DNA from: Periweissella cryptocerci | Lineage (GTDB): Bacteria; Bacillota; Bacilli; Lactobacillales; Lactobacillaceae | DNA length: 64,000 nucleotides | NCBI RefSeq assembly: GCF_004358325.1 | Contig: NZ_CP037940.1 | Span: forward strand, 2,914,001-2,978,000 | Reading direction: 5' to 3' | Shown here: piece after piece, positions 17,301-27,331 of the stretch | Position numbering within the stretch: position 1 is the first letter of the stretch | How the letters are laid out: each line of letters starts with the position of its first letter | Program-made: the position numbers and the translations under genes | The notes under the pieces: generated by a model | What the model saw: the letters and a program-made list of their open reading frames with translations, nothing else | Database searches by the model: none | Told to the model about the DNA's origin: nothing

Positions 17301-19397
17301 ATGGCGACAGCTAAAAAAACTACAACAAAACGCAAGAAAAACTTGGTCATTGTGGAATCACCATCAAAGGCCAAGACCATTGAAAAATACCTTGGTAGCA
17401 CCTATAAAGTTGTGGCATCGCTAGGCCACGTGCGTGATTTGCCAAAATCACAAATGGGTGTTGATGTTGAAAATCACTTTGAACCTAAATACATTTCAAT
17501 TCGCGGTAAAGGCGATGTTATCAAGGGCTTACGTAAAGAAGCCAAAGCTGCTAAAAAAGTTTATCTCGCAAGTGACCCGGATCGCGAAGGGGAAGCCATT
17601 GCTTGGCACTTAAGTCACTTACTTGATTTGGATATTGAAGATGATAACCGGGTGGTGTTTAACGAAATTACCAAAGACGCCGTTAAGGATGCCTTTAAAA
17701 CACCCCGCTCAATTGATATGAATTTGGTGGATGCCCAACAAGCGCGGCGGATTCTTGACCGCTTGGTTGGTTATTCAATTTCACCAGTGCTGTGGAAGAA
17801 AGTCAAAAAAGGCTTATCTGCGGGTCGGGTACAATCAATTGCGTTGGATTTAATTATTAAGCGTGAAAAAGAAATTGAAGCCTTTGTGCCAGAAGAATAC
17901 TGGACACTTGATACCGAATTTAAAAAAGATAAAACTAATTTTAAAGCGAATTTCTATGGCTTGAATGGTAAAAAAGCACCGTTGCCTGATAATGATGCTG
18001 TGCAAGCAGTCTTGGCCAAAATTGACCAAGCGGGTGATTTTGATATTACTAATGTGGTGCGCAAGGAACGTAAGCGCCAACCACAACCACCATTTACGAC
18101 TTCCACGATGCAACAAACGGCCAATACCCAGTTGAATTTCCGGACACGGAAAACGATGATGGCTGCGCAGCAATTGTATGAAGGAATTAATTTGGGCGGA
18201 AAAGAAGGTACCGTTGGGTTAATTACCTATATGCGGACTGATTCAACCCGGATTTCAGAAATTGCCAAGCATGATGCGTCAAAGTTTATCCATGAAGAAT
18301 ACGGTGAAGATTTCGCCGCAATCAAACCACGTGAAGTCAAAAACCAAGAAGGTGCCCAAGATGCCCACGAAGCAATTCGGCCATCTTCAGTATTCCGCAC
18401 ACCAGCTTCAATCAAAGACAAGCTGACTAATGATCAATTTAAATTGTATTCATTAATCTGGTCACGTTTTGTTGCCAGTCAAATGACACCTGAAGTTTTG
18501 GATACGATGACAGTAACAATCGAGCAAAATGGGGTCACATTCCGCGCTAATGGTTCAAAAACTAAATTTGCCGGGTTTACAAAGGCATATCCATCAGCTA
18601 AGGAAAAAGATAACGTCTTGCCCGATATTGAAATCGGCGATAACGTTACCTTGAGTACGACCAATCCAGATCAACACTTTACTCAACCACCTGCACGTTA
18701 TTCTGAAGCCGCATTAATCAAAGCGTTGGAAGAAAACGGTGTTGGTCGACCATCAACCTACGCACCAACGTTGGACACTATTCAACGACGTAACTATGTG
18801 AAGTTGGAAGCCCGGCGCTTTGAACCAACCGAAATTGGGATGATTGTGGAAGATGTCATCAAAGACTTCTTCCCAGACATCATTGATATTAAATTTACGG
18901 CCAAGGTCGAAGAAGAACTTGATAATGTCGAAGTTGGGAATGAAGAATGGGTCAAAGTCATCGAAAACTTCTTCGGTCCATTTTCTAAAGAAGTCCAAGA
19001 AGCTGAAGAAAACTTGGAAAAGATCACGATAAAAGATGAACCAGCTGGATTCAACTGTGAACTTTGTGGTGCCCCAATGGTCGTTAAGCTCGGTCGTTAC
19101 GGAAAATTCTTTGCTTGTTCACGTTTTCCAGATTGTCGGAATACCAAGGCCGTCGTCAAAGAAATTGGGATGCTTTGTCCTACGTGTGGCATCGGGCAAG
19201 TAGTTGAACGTAAATCACGTCGCAACCGGGTATTTTATGGTTGCTCACGTTACCCTGAATGTGAATTCACTTCATGGGATAAGCCATTGGCACGTAACTG
19301 TCCACACGATGATCACTTCTTGGTCGAAAAGAAGGTCAAGGGCGGCAAGCAAGTTGTTTGTCCAAATGGCGATTACGAAGAAGATGTGCAAAAATAA
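17301..19397 (+). CDS. topA: DNA topoisomerase I
   Basis: A 698-residue type IA topoisomerase that relaxes negative supercoils. The Toprim domain has [16 protein letters not shown] and DPDREGE (92-98); the catalytic Tyr310 sits in TYMRTDSTR; two C-terminal zinc fingers (CELCG...CSRFPDC and CPTCG...CSRYPEC) and a third degenerate one follow. It is full length. TTGACA at 17209-17214 with an AT-rich -10 region about 17 bases on may be the promoter. TTAGGAG precedes the ATG. Intergenic element copy C begins about 22 bases past the stop. Confidence 0.97.
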   Translation: MATAKKTTTKRKKNLVIVESPSKAKTIEKYLGSTYKVVASLGHVRDLPKSQMGVDVENHFEPKYISIRGKGDVIKGLRKEAKAAKKVYLASDPDREGEAIAWHLSHLLDLDIEDDNRVVFNEITKDAVKDAFKTPRSIDMNLVDAQQARRILDRLVGYSISPVLWKKVKKGLSAGRVQSIALDLIIKREKEIEAFVPEEYWTLDTEFKKDKTNFKANFYGLNGKKAPLPDNDAVQAVLAKIDQAGDFDITNVVRKERKRQPQPPFTTSTMQQTANTQLNFRTRKTMMAAQQLYEGINLGGKEGTVGLITYMRTDSTRISEIAKHDASKFIHEEYGEDFAAIKPREVKNQEGAQDAHEAIRPSSVFRTPASIKDKLTNDQFKLYSLIWSRFVASQMTPEVLDTMTVTIEQNGVTFRANGSKTKFAGFTKAYPSAKEKDNVLPDIEIGDNVTLSTTNPDQHFTQPPARYSEAALIKALEENGVGRPSTYAPTLDTIQRRNYVKLEARRFEPTEIGMIVEDVIKDFFPDIIDIKFTAKVEEELDNVEVGNEEWVKVIENFFGPFSKEVQEAEENLEKITIKDEPAGFNCELCGAPMVVKLGRYGKFFACSRFPDCRNTKAVVKEIGMLCPTCGIGQVVERKSRRNRVFYGCSRYPECEFTSWDKPLARNCPHDDHFLVEKKVKGGKQVVCPNGDYEEDVQK

Positions 19398-19418
19398 ATA
19401 AATTCATTATCGAACCAT

Positions 19419-19689
19419 GCTCTATTTTGTCTGACGTGGGATTGAAGAAAATTGGTCACTGCGTGCCAGTAAATTACTTGGCGCACCACGCTAGAAGCAC
19501 ATTGCCAAGCCGAAGTGCGTTCTTGGCAAACTCGGACAAGCTGGGCTTCTAAGGAATAGATCCCTAAGAAGCCTCATCTTATCCTCAGCGGCGACATGTG
19601 TTTTACACATATCACCCCAGGCGCAGTGCATGGGAAAACTGAAAATAGAACCTCAGTAATTTGATGATTAAAAACAATTCCACGTTAGA
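19419..19689 (+). repeat. Structured intergenic element, copy C (3' of topA)
   Basis: It begins CTCTATTTTGTCTGACGTGG like copies A, B and D and ends CAATTCCACGTTAGA. It shares with copy B the left part of the nested insertion (TGCCAGTAAATTACTTGGCG and the following 150 bases) but is then joined directly to GAACCTCAGTAATT, so the right end of the insertion and much of the right arm are deleted. Its hairpin at about 19550-19580 has GGCTTCT...AGAAGCC, with one compensatory pair change relative to copy B. Confidence 0.8.
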
Positions 19690-19703
19690 AAAAATATAGC
19701 CGC

Positions 19704-19748
19704 AAATAGCCCAATTTCACTCATAAAAAGTGAAATTGGGCTATTTTT
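19704..19748. terminator. Strong terminator after topA and element C
   Basis: An 18-bp perfect stem (AAATAGCCCAATTTCACT and its complement), 7-base loop, then a T-run. Confidence 0.93.
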
Positions 19749-19962
19749 GTAGGCACGATATTCACTAATACTGATGCCTGAAATGTTTTCGTTATTTAGC
19801 ACGCTGAAGCTTGTCACTGGTACTGAAAGTCAATTGACATGTTTTTGCTATCGAAATGAGGATAGTTTTACGTTATAATGTTAATAACATTTTAGCAAGA
19901 CGTAAAAAATTGATAAATTTAAATCAACTTCTCCCATGAGGTAGAAAGTAAGGTACGTGCCC

Positions 19963-20205
19963 GTGAAAGACTCGCAACGCCTTTTTTTAGTACACAAGTG
20001 GATTACAATTACTCTATTGAGTTTACTGGAACTAGCTTTTATTAGTAACTCAGTGTTTATCGTGCTCGATGTCTTCGTGGATATTATTCACTCAGACGTT
20101 TATGATGACATGAATAAGCCATTCCTGGCGATAATTTTGATTATCTCAGCAGTGGTGATGATTCTTAATGCCATTTTTATTCGGGATGTATTGCATGATC
20201 AATAA
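19963..20205 (+). CDS. Small two-helix membrane protein, hypothetical
   Basis: About 80 residues with two hydrophobic helices (about 12-38 and 57-76) and no recognised family. I prefer the GTG at 19963, with AAGG about 9 bases upstream, over the GTG at 19957. A terminator follows directly. Likely a membrane protein of unknown role. Confidence 0.6.
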   Translation: MKDSQRLFLVHKWITITLLSLLELAFISNSVFIVLDVFVDIIHSDVYDDMNKPFLAIILIISAVVMILNAIFIRDVLHDQ

Positions 20206-20236
20206 GGTTTGCGCTAACATGCGTGAGCCTTTTTTG
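20203..20236 (+). terminator. Terminator after the small membrane protein gene
   Basis: AAGGTTTGCGC pairs imperfectly with GCGTGAGCCTT, followed by six Ts; it overlaps the stop codon. Confidence 0.7.
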
Positions 20237-20280
20237 TTATAATTAAATGCTATTAAAGTATGATTTGAAAGGTCAATAAT

Positions 20281-22302
20281 ATGGCAAGTTTTTACGTAAT
20301 AATTTTAGTTATGGTGGGTGTGCTCATCGCCCAACTGATTGGTGGTAATCTGAATAAAATTCCGTTAGCGTTTATTCAAATTGCCATCGGGATTGGGTTG
20401 AGTTTTATCCCACTTTTGAATCACTTTGAAATGGAACCAAAATTGTTCTTGTTAGTAATAATTGCGCCATTGATGTTTAATGATAGCCAAAATATTAATT
20501 TGAAATCAATTTTGCGCCACTTCAAATCAACGTTTACCTTGGCAGTAATATTAGCCGTACTAACGATTGTCTTAATTGGTTTTGTCGTTAATTGGCGGGT
20601 GGCGGTCTTTACACTGCCATTAGCGATTGCCCTTGGGTCGATTGTTGCACCAACAGATGCAGTGGCAGTCAAGTCAGTTACTGCCACAACGGTGATGCCC
20701 AAGCACGTGATGCAGTCGTTGGAATATGAATCATTATTCAACGATGCATCCGGTTTAGTGATTTTTGATTTAGCATTATCCGTAATTATGACAAATGAGT
20801 TTTCGTTTAGCGAGGGCTTGAGTAATTTCGCTTATGTTTTCTTTGGCGGTTTATTGGTCGGCTTGGTGGCCGGGTTGATAATCGTTAATTTACGTGCCCA
20901 GTTGATGGCCAAAGAAATTACAGATACAGGTGTGATGATTCCATTGAGTATTTTGACACCTTTTGCAGTTTATATGTTGGCAGAACATTTGGGCGTGTCT
21001 GGGATTTTAGGGGTGGTTGCTACAGGAATGGTGCAAGCGTTTTTCCACACGAGATTACGCTTAACCTCAACCCGGATGCAAGTGGTGAACACCGAAATTT
21101 GGGATATTATCAGTGATATTTTAAATGGATTTGTATTCATTTTACTAGGGGTGATGTTGCCTACAGTAATGGTGCAAATGTATAATGTTTCACCGCAATT
21201 AATGCCTATGAGTTTTACCGTTGCTTTACTCATCTATGTGTTGATGGTTGCGATACGGTATTTATTTGTACGTTTAAATTTGGCTGATCAACACTGGCCA
21301 AAAGACGCTAAAGGACTCGATGCGATTTTATTTGGTTTAGGTGGTGTGCACGGAACAATTACTTTGGCGATGGCCTTGTCATTACCGCTCACACTCCATG
21401 GGGCAGCATTCCCATACCGCGATGAAATAATTTTTATCGCTGCAAATGTAATTCTCATTAGTTTACTGGTACCAGCGGTTGTTTTCCCACGGATATTACC
21501 GGCCAAAGTTGAATCGGTGACCTTGGATGAATTGCAAGCTAAACGCGAAGAGATGATTCAGTTTTCACTCCATCGGTTAAAGGAAACTGGTATTGATAAT
21601 ACGATTCAGTCAGCCGTGAGCGATAACTTGTTGACACAAAATGGTTTCAAAGAAGGTAATCGTGAAGAAATCCAACGCTTGCTTGAAGGTGTGAATGAAG
21701 TTTCTACGGATACCATTATGAATGCCATTGATGAGGGTAATTTGCCTAAAAGTGCGATTAAAGTATTACGACAAAGTTTACGTCACACCAGTAGTAAACA
21801 AAAAATTACAGTTAAAACGTTTAAACACGCCTTTAAAGTGTGGCGGCATCGGGTGCATAAACGCCGCTACCTTAAGTTAAAAGACAAATATAAGGGACGC
21901 CGAGTTGAAAAGTTTAAACAACGCGAACCAGAGCGCTATCAAAAAATTTCTGATCGAATTGAATTGACCAAACAAGTGCAAGCAGCAGTTGAAGCTGCCA
22001 CGCAACAATATTTGGAAGCTCAGACAACCGAGGATAATTTGACAGAAATTAATACGGTTTATAGTGCTTACCAAGTACGTTGGCGCCAATTTAACCGCAC
22101 ACGGGAAGGTGCTGATGTACAACTCGATGACGCACAGTTGCATGAAGCATATGTCCAAGCATTCCAGTTTGAATATCAATATGTTACAGATAGTTTGAAT
22201 GCAGGAATTATTAATAATGCCTTGGCTAAGAAGCTTCAAGAAGTGATTTCAAGTTCTGAAATGGTGCAGTTCTCATCTGGTAACTTGAGTGATGAAGACT
22301 AA
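20281..22302 (+). CDS. Na+(K+)/H+ antiporter, CPA1 family
   Basis: A 673-residue monovalent cation/proton antiporter. The N-terminal 410 residues hold about 12 transmembrane helices, with the CPA1 signature GSIVAPTDAVAV and FNDASGLV (the Asp of the ion site) and a GVHGTITLAMALSLPL segment. The C-terminal 260 residues are cytoplasmic, highly charged and helical. It would sit in the cell membrane and help pH and sodium homeostasis. AAAGGTC precedes the ATG. Confidence 0.93.
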   Translation: MASFYVIILVMVGVLIAQLIGGNLNKIPLAFIQIAIGIGLSFIPLLNHFEMEPKLFLLVIIAPLMFNDSQNINLKSILRHFKSTFTLAVILAVLTIVLIGFVVNWRVAVFTLPLAIALGSIVAPTDAVAVKSVTATTVMPKHVMQSLEYESLFNDASGLVIFDLALSVIMTNEFSFSEGLSNFAYVFFGGLLVGLVAGLIIVNLRAQLMAKEITDTGVMIPLSILTPFAVYMLAEHLGVSGILGVVATGMVQAFFHTRLRLTSTRMQVVNTEIWDIISDILNGFVFILLGVMLPTVMVQMYNVSPQLMPMSFTVALLIYVLMVAIRYLFVRLNLADQHWPKDAKGLDAILFGLGGVHGTITLAMALSLPLTLHGAAFPYRDEIIFIAANVILISLLVPAVVFPRILPAKVESVTLDELQAKREEMIQFSLHRLKETGIDNTIQSAVSDNLLTQNGFKEGNREEIQRLLEGVNEVSTDTIMNAIDEGNLPKSAIKVLRQSLRHTSSKQKITVKTFKHAFKVWRHRVHKRRYLKLKDKYKGRRVEKFKQREPERYQKISDRIELTKQVQAAVEAATQQYLEAQTTEDNLTEINTVYSAYQVRWRQFNRTREGADVQLDDAQLHEAYVQAFQFEYQYVTDSLNAGIINNALAKKLQEVISSSEMVQFSSGNLSDED

Positions 22303-22470
22303 GTTGACGGAAATGCTATAATATTAATATTGGAGATGGCAAGCTATATGTGCCATCCCCGTACATAACAAACAACGACTGATGTATTTTAGGATAATTA
22401 TTTATAATCCCCGTCCAGTTGTTGATATGCTTATCAAGTCCAATAAATTAACGAATGAGGTGCAGACAAC

Positions 22471-23238
22471 ATGATTGATATTCATAGTCACTTATTACCA
22501 AATATTGATGATGGTTCACCATCATTAGCGGCAAGCTTAGATTTGGCACAACAAGCGGTGGCCGATGGGGTGACCCATGTATTAATGACTCCCCATCACA
22601 TGAATGAAAAATATGAAAACCCCAAAGCCAGTGTAATAGCGGCAACAGCAGCGTTCCAAGCAGAATTGGATGCTAATGAAATACCACTGACCGTTTTTCC
22701 AAGTCAAGAAATTCGACTAACACGGGGGTTATTGGATGAATTAGCTGCTGGTGAGTTGCTCGGTGCGGACGAAAATGCTAAGTATCTCTTAATTGAGTTC
22801 CCTGATAACGTAGTGCCAGACTATGCTGGACAATATTTCTATGAATTACAACGGTTGGGACATACACCAATTATTGCCCACCCAGAGCGGAATACAGCGA
22901 TTATTAATAATCCCGAGTTGCTAAAGGATTTACTTAAACAAGGCGCATTAGCACAGCTCACCGCTAGTTCGTATGTGGGGACTTTTGGCACAATGGTTGC
23001 GGAATTTGCCGAACAGTTGGTAGCAGCGAACTGGGTTAATTTTGTTGTCTCAGATGCGCACGTCTTGCCCGGACGTAAATACGAAATGACCGCGGCGTTA
23101 CAAAAGCTCGGCTCACAACGGGCAGCTGAATATGAAGCAAATGCAAAAGCGGCCGTTAACGGTACACCAATTAAACGGGCACCTATGGCAGCAAGCTTAA
23201 CGAAACCAAGTTTATTCAAACGTTTATTTAGTAAATAA
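22471..23238 (+). CDS. CpsB/Wzh-type tyrosine-protein phosphatase (PHP domain)
   Basis: A 255-residue PHP-fold metal-dependent phosphatase of the CpsB/YwqE family. It has the N-terminal metal-binding MIDIHSHLLPNIDDG, then MTPHH, AHPERN and the C-terminal SDAH. Such enzymes dephosphorylate the BY-kinase that controls capsule or exopolysaccharide chain length. No kinase or glycosyltransferase genes are nearby; instead it precedes recO by 16 bases, so its partner must lie elsewhere. AGGTG lies upstream of the start. Confidence 0.92.
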   Translation: MIDIHSHLLPNIDDGSPSLAASLDLAQQAVADGVTHVLMTPHHMNEKYENPKASVIAATAAFQAELDANEIPLTVFPSQEIRLTRGLLDELAAGELLGADENAKYLLIEFPDNVVPDYAGQYFYELQRLGHTPIIAHPERNTAIINNPELLKDLLKQGALAQLTASSYVGTFGTMVAEFAEQLVAANWVNFVVSDAHVLPGRKYEMTAALQKLGSQRAAEYEANAKAAVNGTPIKRAPMAASLTKPSLFKRLFSK

Positions 23239-23254
23239 TTGAGGGAGGTGGCCG

Positions 23255-24040
23255 ATGGTAAATCGCTTTGATGGCATCATCATGTATCGGCGTGATTATC
23301 GCGAGCGTGATTTATTAGTTAAAATTTTGACACGCCAAGCAGGTAAGCGAATGTTTATGCTGAAAAATGCAAAGCGGCCAAGCTATCCACTCGCTGGTGA
23401 CGTGCTACCGTTTACGTTAGGTCAATATGAAGGTAAGCTGAATCCAAAAGGTTTGTCCTTTCTCGATACGGCAATCCAAACGACACATTTTAAAAACATT
23501 ACCGAAGATATTGTGATTAATGCCTATTTTACGTATATCATCGGCTTGTTGGATGCTGCATTTGAAGATGGCCAACCGATGGAGCGTTGGTTTGACATGA
23601 CGGTATCAGCATTAGCCAAACTCGACGCGGGGATGGATCCACAAGTGATTGCTAATATTTTTGCAATTCAGTTGTTGGGGGCATTTGGGGTTCAACCAGA
23701 GTTACGGACGTGTGTACTATGCGGTCGTAACGATATGCAGCTAGATTATTCCGAAAAATTTAACGGCTTGATTTGTGCGCGTCACTGGGACGAAGATGAG
23801 CACCGCCTAGACTTATCAGCTAAGGCAGTCTTCTATATTCAACAGTTTAGTGTGGTTGACTTGGCGAAGGTTAATTCAATTAATGTCAGTGCACCCACAA
23901 AAGCCAATATCCAAAAATTCATTGATTTGTTGTATGAAAATTCAGTGGGAATTCATATTCGTGCAAAACGCTTCTTGGATCAAATGACCAAGTGGCAAAA
24001 TGTTTTGATTAAACGTGAAAAAGGTGATGAAGAGCAGTGA
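23255..24040 (+). CDS. recO: DNA repair protein RecO
   Basis: A 261-residue RecO, a recombination mediator that loads RecA with RecR. It has the N-terminal OB fold (FDGIIMYRRDYRERDLLVKI), a helical domain, and the zinc-finger remnant CVLCGRND...LICARHW. GAGGGAGGTGG gives a strong ribosome site. Intergenic element copy D lies about 20 bases past its stop. Confidence 0.95.
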   Translation: MVNRFDGIIMYRRDYRERDLLVKILTRQAGKRMFMLKNAKRPSYPLAGDVLPFTLGQYEGKLNPKGLSFLDTAIQTTHFKNITEDIVINAYFTYIIGLLDAAFEDGQPMERWFDMTVSALAKLDAGMDPQVIANIFAIQLLGAFGVQPELRTCVLCGRNDMQLDYSEKFNGLICARHWDEDEHRLDLSAKAVFYIQQFSVVDLAKVNSINVSAPTKANIQKFIDLLYENSVGIHIRAKRFLDQMTKWQNVLIKREKGDEEQ

Positions 24041-24060
24041 TAGTAGTGCTTAAGTTTACG

Positions 24061-24145
24061 GCTATATTCCGTCTGACGTGTGATTGAATAAAATTTGCCA
24101 CTGCGTTAGTTAGTAATGGTTCTCAAACTAGTGCCTTAGATAGAT
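24061..24145 (+). repeat. Structured intergenic element, copy D (3' of recO), truncated
   Basis: CTATATTCCGTCTGACGTGT and GATTGAATAAAATTTGCCAC then TGCGTTAGTTAG match the left third of copy A, including the uninterrupted site where copy B carries its insertion. After about 24120 the similarity fades and no right end is clear. Confidence 0.75.
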
Positions 24146-24168
24146 TCCGTGGTACGTGAGTATTAAAC

Positions 24169-24213
24169 AAAAGCGAAGAAATTCTCAAACTCGAGATAAT
24201 CTTCGCTTTTTTT
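24169..24213 (+). terminator. Terminator after recO
   Basis: AAAAGCGAAGA pairs with TCTTCGCTTTT, followed by more Ts. Confidence 0.88.
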
Positions 24214-24372
24214 GTGCGCATAAATCGCTAATAATTATCATTAGTTTCTTTTTATATCTCCTCGTGTTAAACTATAAATACGCTTACAAAAAATAAGCAT
24301 CGTTTCAAGACTTTGGGGGAAGGGTGGTATTCAGAAATTTACAGACGTATTCAAACATAAGGGGGCACGCTA

Positions 24373-27141
24373 ATGGAGTATTATTCAAAAAGTACCACCG
24401 CGACCTTAAATGAGTTTAAGGTTGACGAGAAAATTGGCTTAACCGCAGCGCAAGTTGTGGCAGCCAACGACACATATGGAGCTAACACGCTAACTACTAA
24501 AGCAGAAATTCCGTATTGGAAAATGTATTTACTTAGTTTCAAAGAGCCACTGATTATTGTATTGGTCGGGGCGGTAATTTTATCGTTTGTTAGTGCATTG
24601 TATGATTTAAATGTCGCACATGATACGGCGCATGGAATGGCTTCAATCTATGAAGGGGTTGCAATTTTATTTTTAGTCATCGTTAATGCAACGCTTTCCT
24701 TTTGGCAAGAAGTTAGTGCACGTAAAGGGCTTAATTCATTAAAGCAAATTGCAACCCGCCAAACTGCAACTTTACGGGATCGTGTATGGAGCTATCTAGA
24801 TGCAACTGCACTTGTACCCGGCGATATTATCAAAGTTGAGCTAGGTGACTTCATTGAAGCCGATGTCCGGTGGTTACAAACGTCGGAGCTAGAAGTAATT
24901 GAGTCGCACTTGACCGGTGAGTCTGATGCAATTCAAAAGCAGATTGATACTTTAGACAAGGATATTCCGATTGGTGATCGTACTAATATGGGATACTCAG
25001 GTTCAACAGTTACAAACGGTAGCGCACAAGGTATCGTTGTGGCCACTGGCCAAGCCACGGAACTTGGTAAAATTGCTGAATTAATTCAAAATGTTGCGGA
25101 TAAAACGAGCCCATTACAAAAATCAATTGATAAGTTAGCTAAGGTATTGATGTTTGTAGCTGCTGGCTTAGTAACCTTGACGATCATCGTCAGCTTTGTC
25201 CGTGGTTACAATATAAGTGGGACAATCACAATTACGGACGTGGTTAATATGCTGTCAACCGCGATTGTCTTAGCAGTAGCCGCTATTCCGGATGCGCTAC
25301 CAGTTGTCCTCTCAATCGTGTTAACTATTGGGGCGAGTCGGTTGGTCGTTAATAAGGGACTTATCAAATCCCTCAAGAGTGTTGAAACTTTAGGGGCGAC
25401 GTCGTTTGTGACTTCCGACAAGACTGGGACGTTAACCAAGAATGAAATGACCGTCGTTAAATTCTTTGCAAATGGAACGACCTTTGATGTGACGGGACGA
25501 GGGTATGAATCTACGGGGGCTGTCATGCCACAAACTGAGTCGGCGAATGGCTATGATGAATTTATCAAAGGCGCGCTGCTAAATAATGAGGCAAGTGTTT
25601 CTCGTGATGAAACAGGGATGCGCGTGCCTTATGGTAATCCAACCGAAGTCGCCTTAGTTGTATTGGGTGAAAAGATTGGGCAGACGCGTGAAGCGATATT
25701 AGACTCATCAACCGAAATTGTACGGGTGCTACCGTTTGATAGTACACGTAAGATGATGAGTGTGATTGTCAAATATCGTGATGAATATACGCTATACACA
25801 AAGGGTGCACCAGACATCATTATTCAAAACGCTAAAAGTGCGGTTATTGCGGATAAGGATATTGCAATTACGGCAGCCCAGGCAATTTTACAAGCAAAAA
25901 TTACCGAATTTGCGGAGGGTGCTTTACGGACATTAGCGATTGCACAACGCAAAATTACGGCAGCTGAGGCACTTGGCGGTAGTGTTAACGATTTAGAAGA
26001 ACACTTAGTAGTTACCGGGATTGTCGGAATTATTGATCCACCGCGTGAAGAAGTGCGTGATTCCGTTAAAACATTACACGATGCACATATCAATGTGGTG
26101 ATGATTACTGGTGATCACGAAGCAACGGCACGGGCAATTGCCTACGACTTGCAGATTGTTGATAACAAACAAGCGCCGGTCATCCAAGGTGTCCAGATTG
26201 AGGCAATGACGGATGAAGAATTGTTTATCGTCGTGCCTGATGTGCGAGTTTATGCGCGAGTTTCACCAGAACACAAGCAACGAATTATTGAACAATTGCA
26301 ACGGCATGGTGAAATTGTGGCAATGACCGGTGATGGCGTGAACGATGCACCAGCGTTGAAAGCTGCCGACATCGGAATTGCGATGGGGATTACTGGGACC
26401 GAGGTTACCAAAGATGCCGCTGATTTGATTTTACTAGATGACAAATTTACGACGATTGAAAAAGCGATTGAAAGCGGCCGGATGATTTACGCGAATATCA
26501 AGAATTTTATCCGCCATGAGTTAATCACCAACGTTGCTGAAGTCTTATCATTACTGATTGGTCTGTTGTTTATCACAACAACTATCAATAAAGTTGAGGT
26601 GGGAACACCGACATTAACGGCGTTAATGGTGTTGTGGGTCAACATGGTTAGTGATTCACTACCATCATTTGCAATAGGTTATGATACGGCACAAGCTAAC
26701 CTGATGAGTGAGAGGCCCCGTAATCCCAAAGAATCAATCCTAGCAAATGGGACGTGGTCACGGGTCTTGATTCGGGGGACGATTATGGGGTTGATGGTAT
26801 TCCTAGCCTTCCTATGGGCAGCACATATGGGGATGCCAGCTGAGAAGGCGCAAACGGTGGCATTCTTAACTTTGGTATTTGGACAATTATGGCACGTCTT
26901 TGATGCCCGGAGTTCAAGTACACTGTATCACCGGAATCCATTTGACAATAAGCGTTTAGTTTTAGCGGTATTATTTGCCGGTAGTAGTTCAATCGCTGTG
27001 ACATTATTACCATTCTTCAACACTGTAATGGGTACAGCACCATTGAGCTTCCCGCTTTATCTTGCGGTATTATTTGTTCCTGCAATTCCAACATTTGTCT
27101 TGTCAGGGATCAAAGAACTATTCGGGGTTAAGTTTTTTTAA
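24373..27141 (+). CDS. Cation-transporting P-type ATPase (P2 type, Ca2+-like)
   Basis: A 922-residue P-type ATPase. It has an N-terminal cation-ATPase domain, actuator TGES (181-184), phosphorylation site DKTGTLT (Asp349), a nucleotide-binding domain with KGAPD, hinge GDGVNDAP (653-660) and a C-terminal cation-ATPase helix bundle. It would pump a cation across the cell membrane at the cost of ATP. The M4 motif reads PDALP (306-310) rather than the PEGLP of typical calcium pumps, so the ion is uncertain. A GGGGGC ribosome site precedes the ATG. Confidence 0.95.
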   Translation: MEYYSKSTTATLNEFKVDEKIGLTAAQVVAANDTYGANTLTTKAEIPYWKMYLLSFKEPLIIVLVGAVILSFVSALYDLNVAHDTAHGMASIYEGVAILFLVIVNATLSFWQEVSARKGLNSLKQIATRQTATLRDRVWSYLDATALVPGDIIKVELGDFIEADVRWLQTSELEVIESHLTGESDAIQKQIDTLDKDIPIGDRTNMGYSGSTVTNGSAQGIVVATGQATELGKIAELIQNVADKTSPLQKSIDKLAKVLMFVAAGLVTLTIIVSFVRGYNISGTITITDVVNMLSTAIVLAVAAIPDALPVVLSIVLTIGASRLVVNKGLIKSLKSVETLGATSFVTSDKTGTLTKNEMTVVKFFANGTTFDVTGRGYESTGAVMPQTESANGYDEFIKGALLNNEASVSRDETGMRVPYGNPTEVALVVLGEKIGQTREAILDSSTEIVRVLPFDSTRKMMSVIVKYRDEYTLYTKGAPDIIIQNAKSAVIADKDIAITAAQAILQAKITEFAEGALRTLAIAQRKITAAEALGGSVNDLEEHLVVTGIVGIIDPPREEVRDSVKTLHDAHINVVMITGDHEATARAIAYDLQIVDNKQAPVIQGVQIEAMTDEELFIVVPDVRVYARVSPEHKQRIIEQLQRHGEIVAMTGDGVNDAPALKAADIGIAMGITGTEVTKDAADLILLDDKFTTIEKAIESGRMIYANIKNFIRHELITNVAEVLSLLIGLLFITTTINKVEVGTPTLTALMVLWVNMVSDSLPSFAIGYDTAQANLMSERPRNPKESILANGTWSRVLIRGTIMGLMVFLAFLWAAHMGMPAEKAQTVAFLTLVFGQLWHVFDARSSSTLYHRNPFDNKRLVLAVLFAGSSSIAVTLLPFFNTVMGTAPLSFPLYLAVLFVPAIPTFVLSGIKELFGVKFF

Positions 27142-27152
27142 TAAGGTAGGAA

Positions 27153-27275
27153 GTGGGACAAAAGGTGTTTTGCAATCTTGATATAATGAAACTTAATTCG
27201 TCAGCGATAGTGAGCAAAGCGAACGTGGTGATGAATTAAGTGAGTTATATCAATGGTTGCAGCCTTTTGTTCCAC
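27153..27275. repeat. Long imperfect palindrome, dispersed-repeat-like
   Basis: The left arm starts GTGGGACAAAAGG and continues through TTGATATAA and CTTAATTC. The right arm, reversed, reads GTGGAACAAAAGG...TTGATATAA...CTTAATTC. The whole 123 bp can fold into one long interrupted hairpin with a core near GAGCAAAGCGAAC. I recall GGGACAAAA-ended elements as common in lactobacilli and relatives. No coding content. Confidence 0.75.
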
Positions 27276-27278
27276 GTT

Positions 27279-27330
27279 AATAAGCCGGATTTCTACCTTA
27301 CACAATAAGGAGAAATCCGGCTTATTTTGC
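27279..27330. terminator. Strong hairpin, terminator
   Basis: A 16-bp perfect stem AATAAGCCGGATTTCT/AGAAATCCGGCTTATT with a 16-base loop and TTTTG tail. It probably ends the ATPase transcript. Confidence 0.85.
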
Positions 27331-27331
27331 T

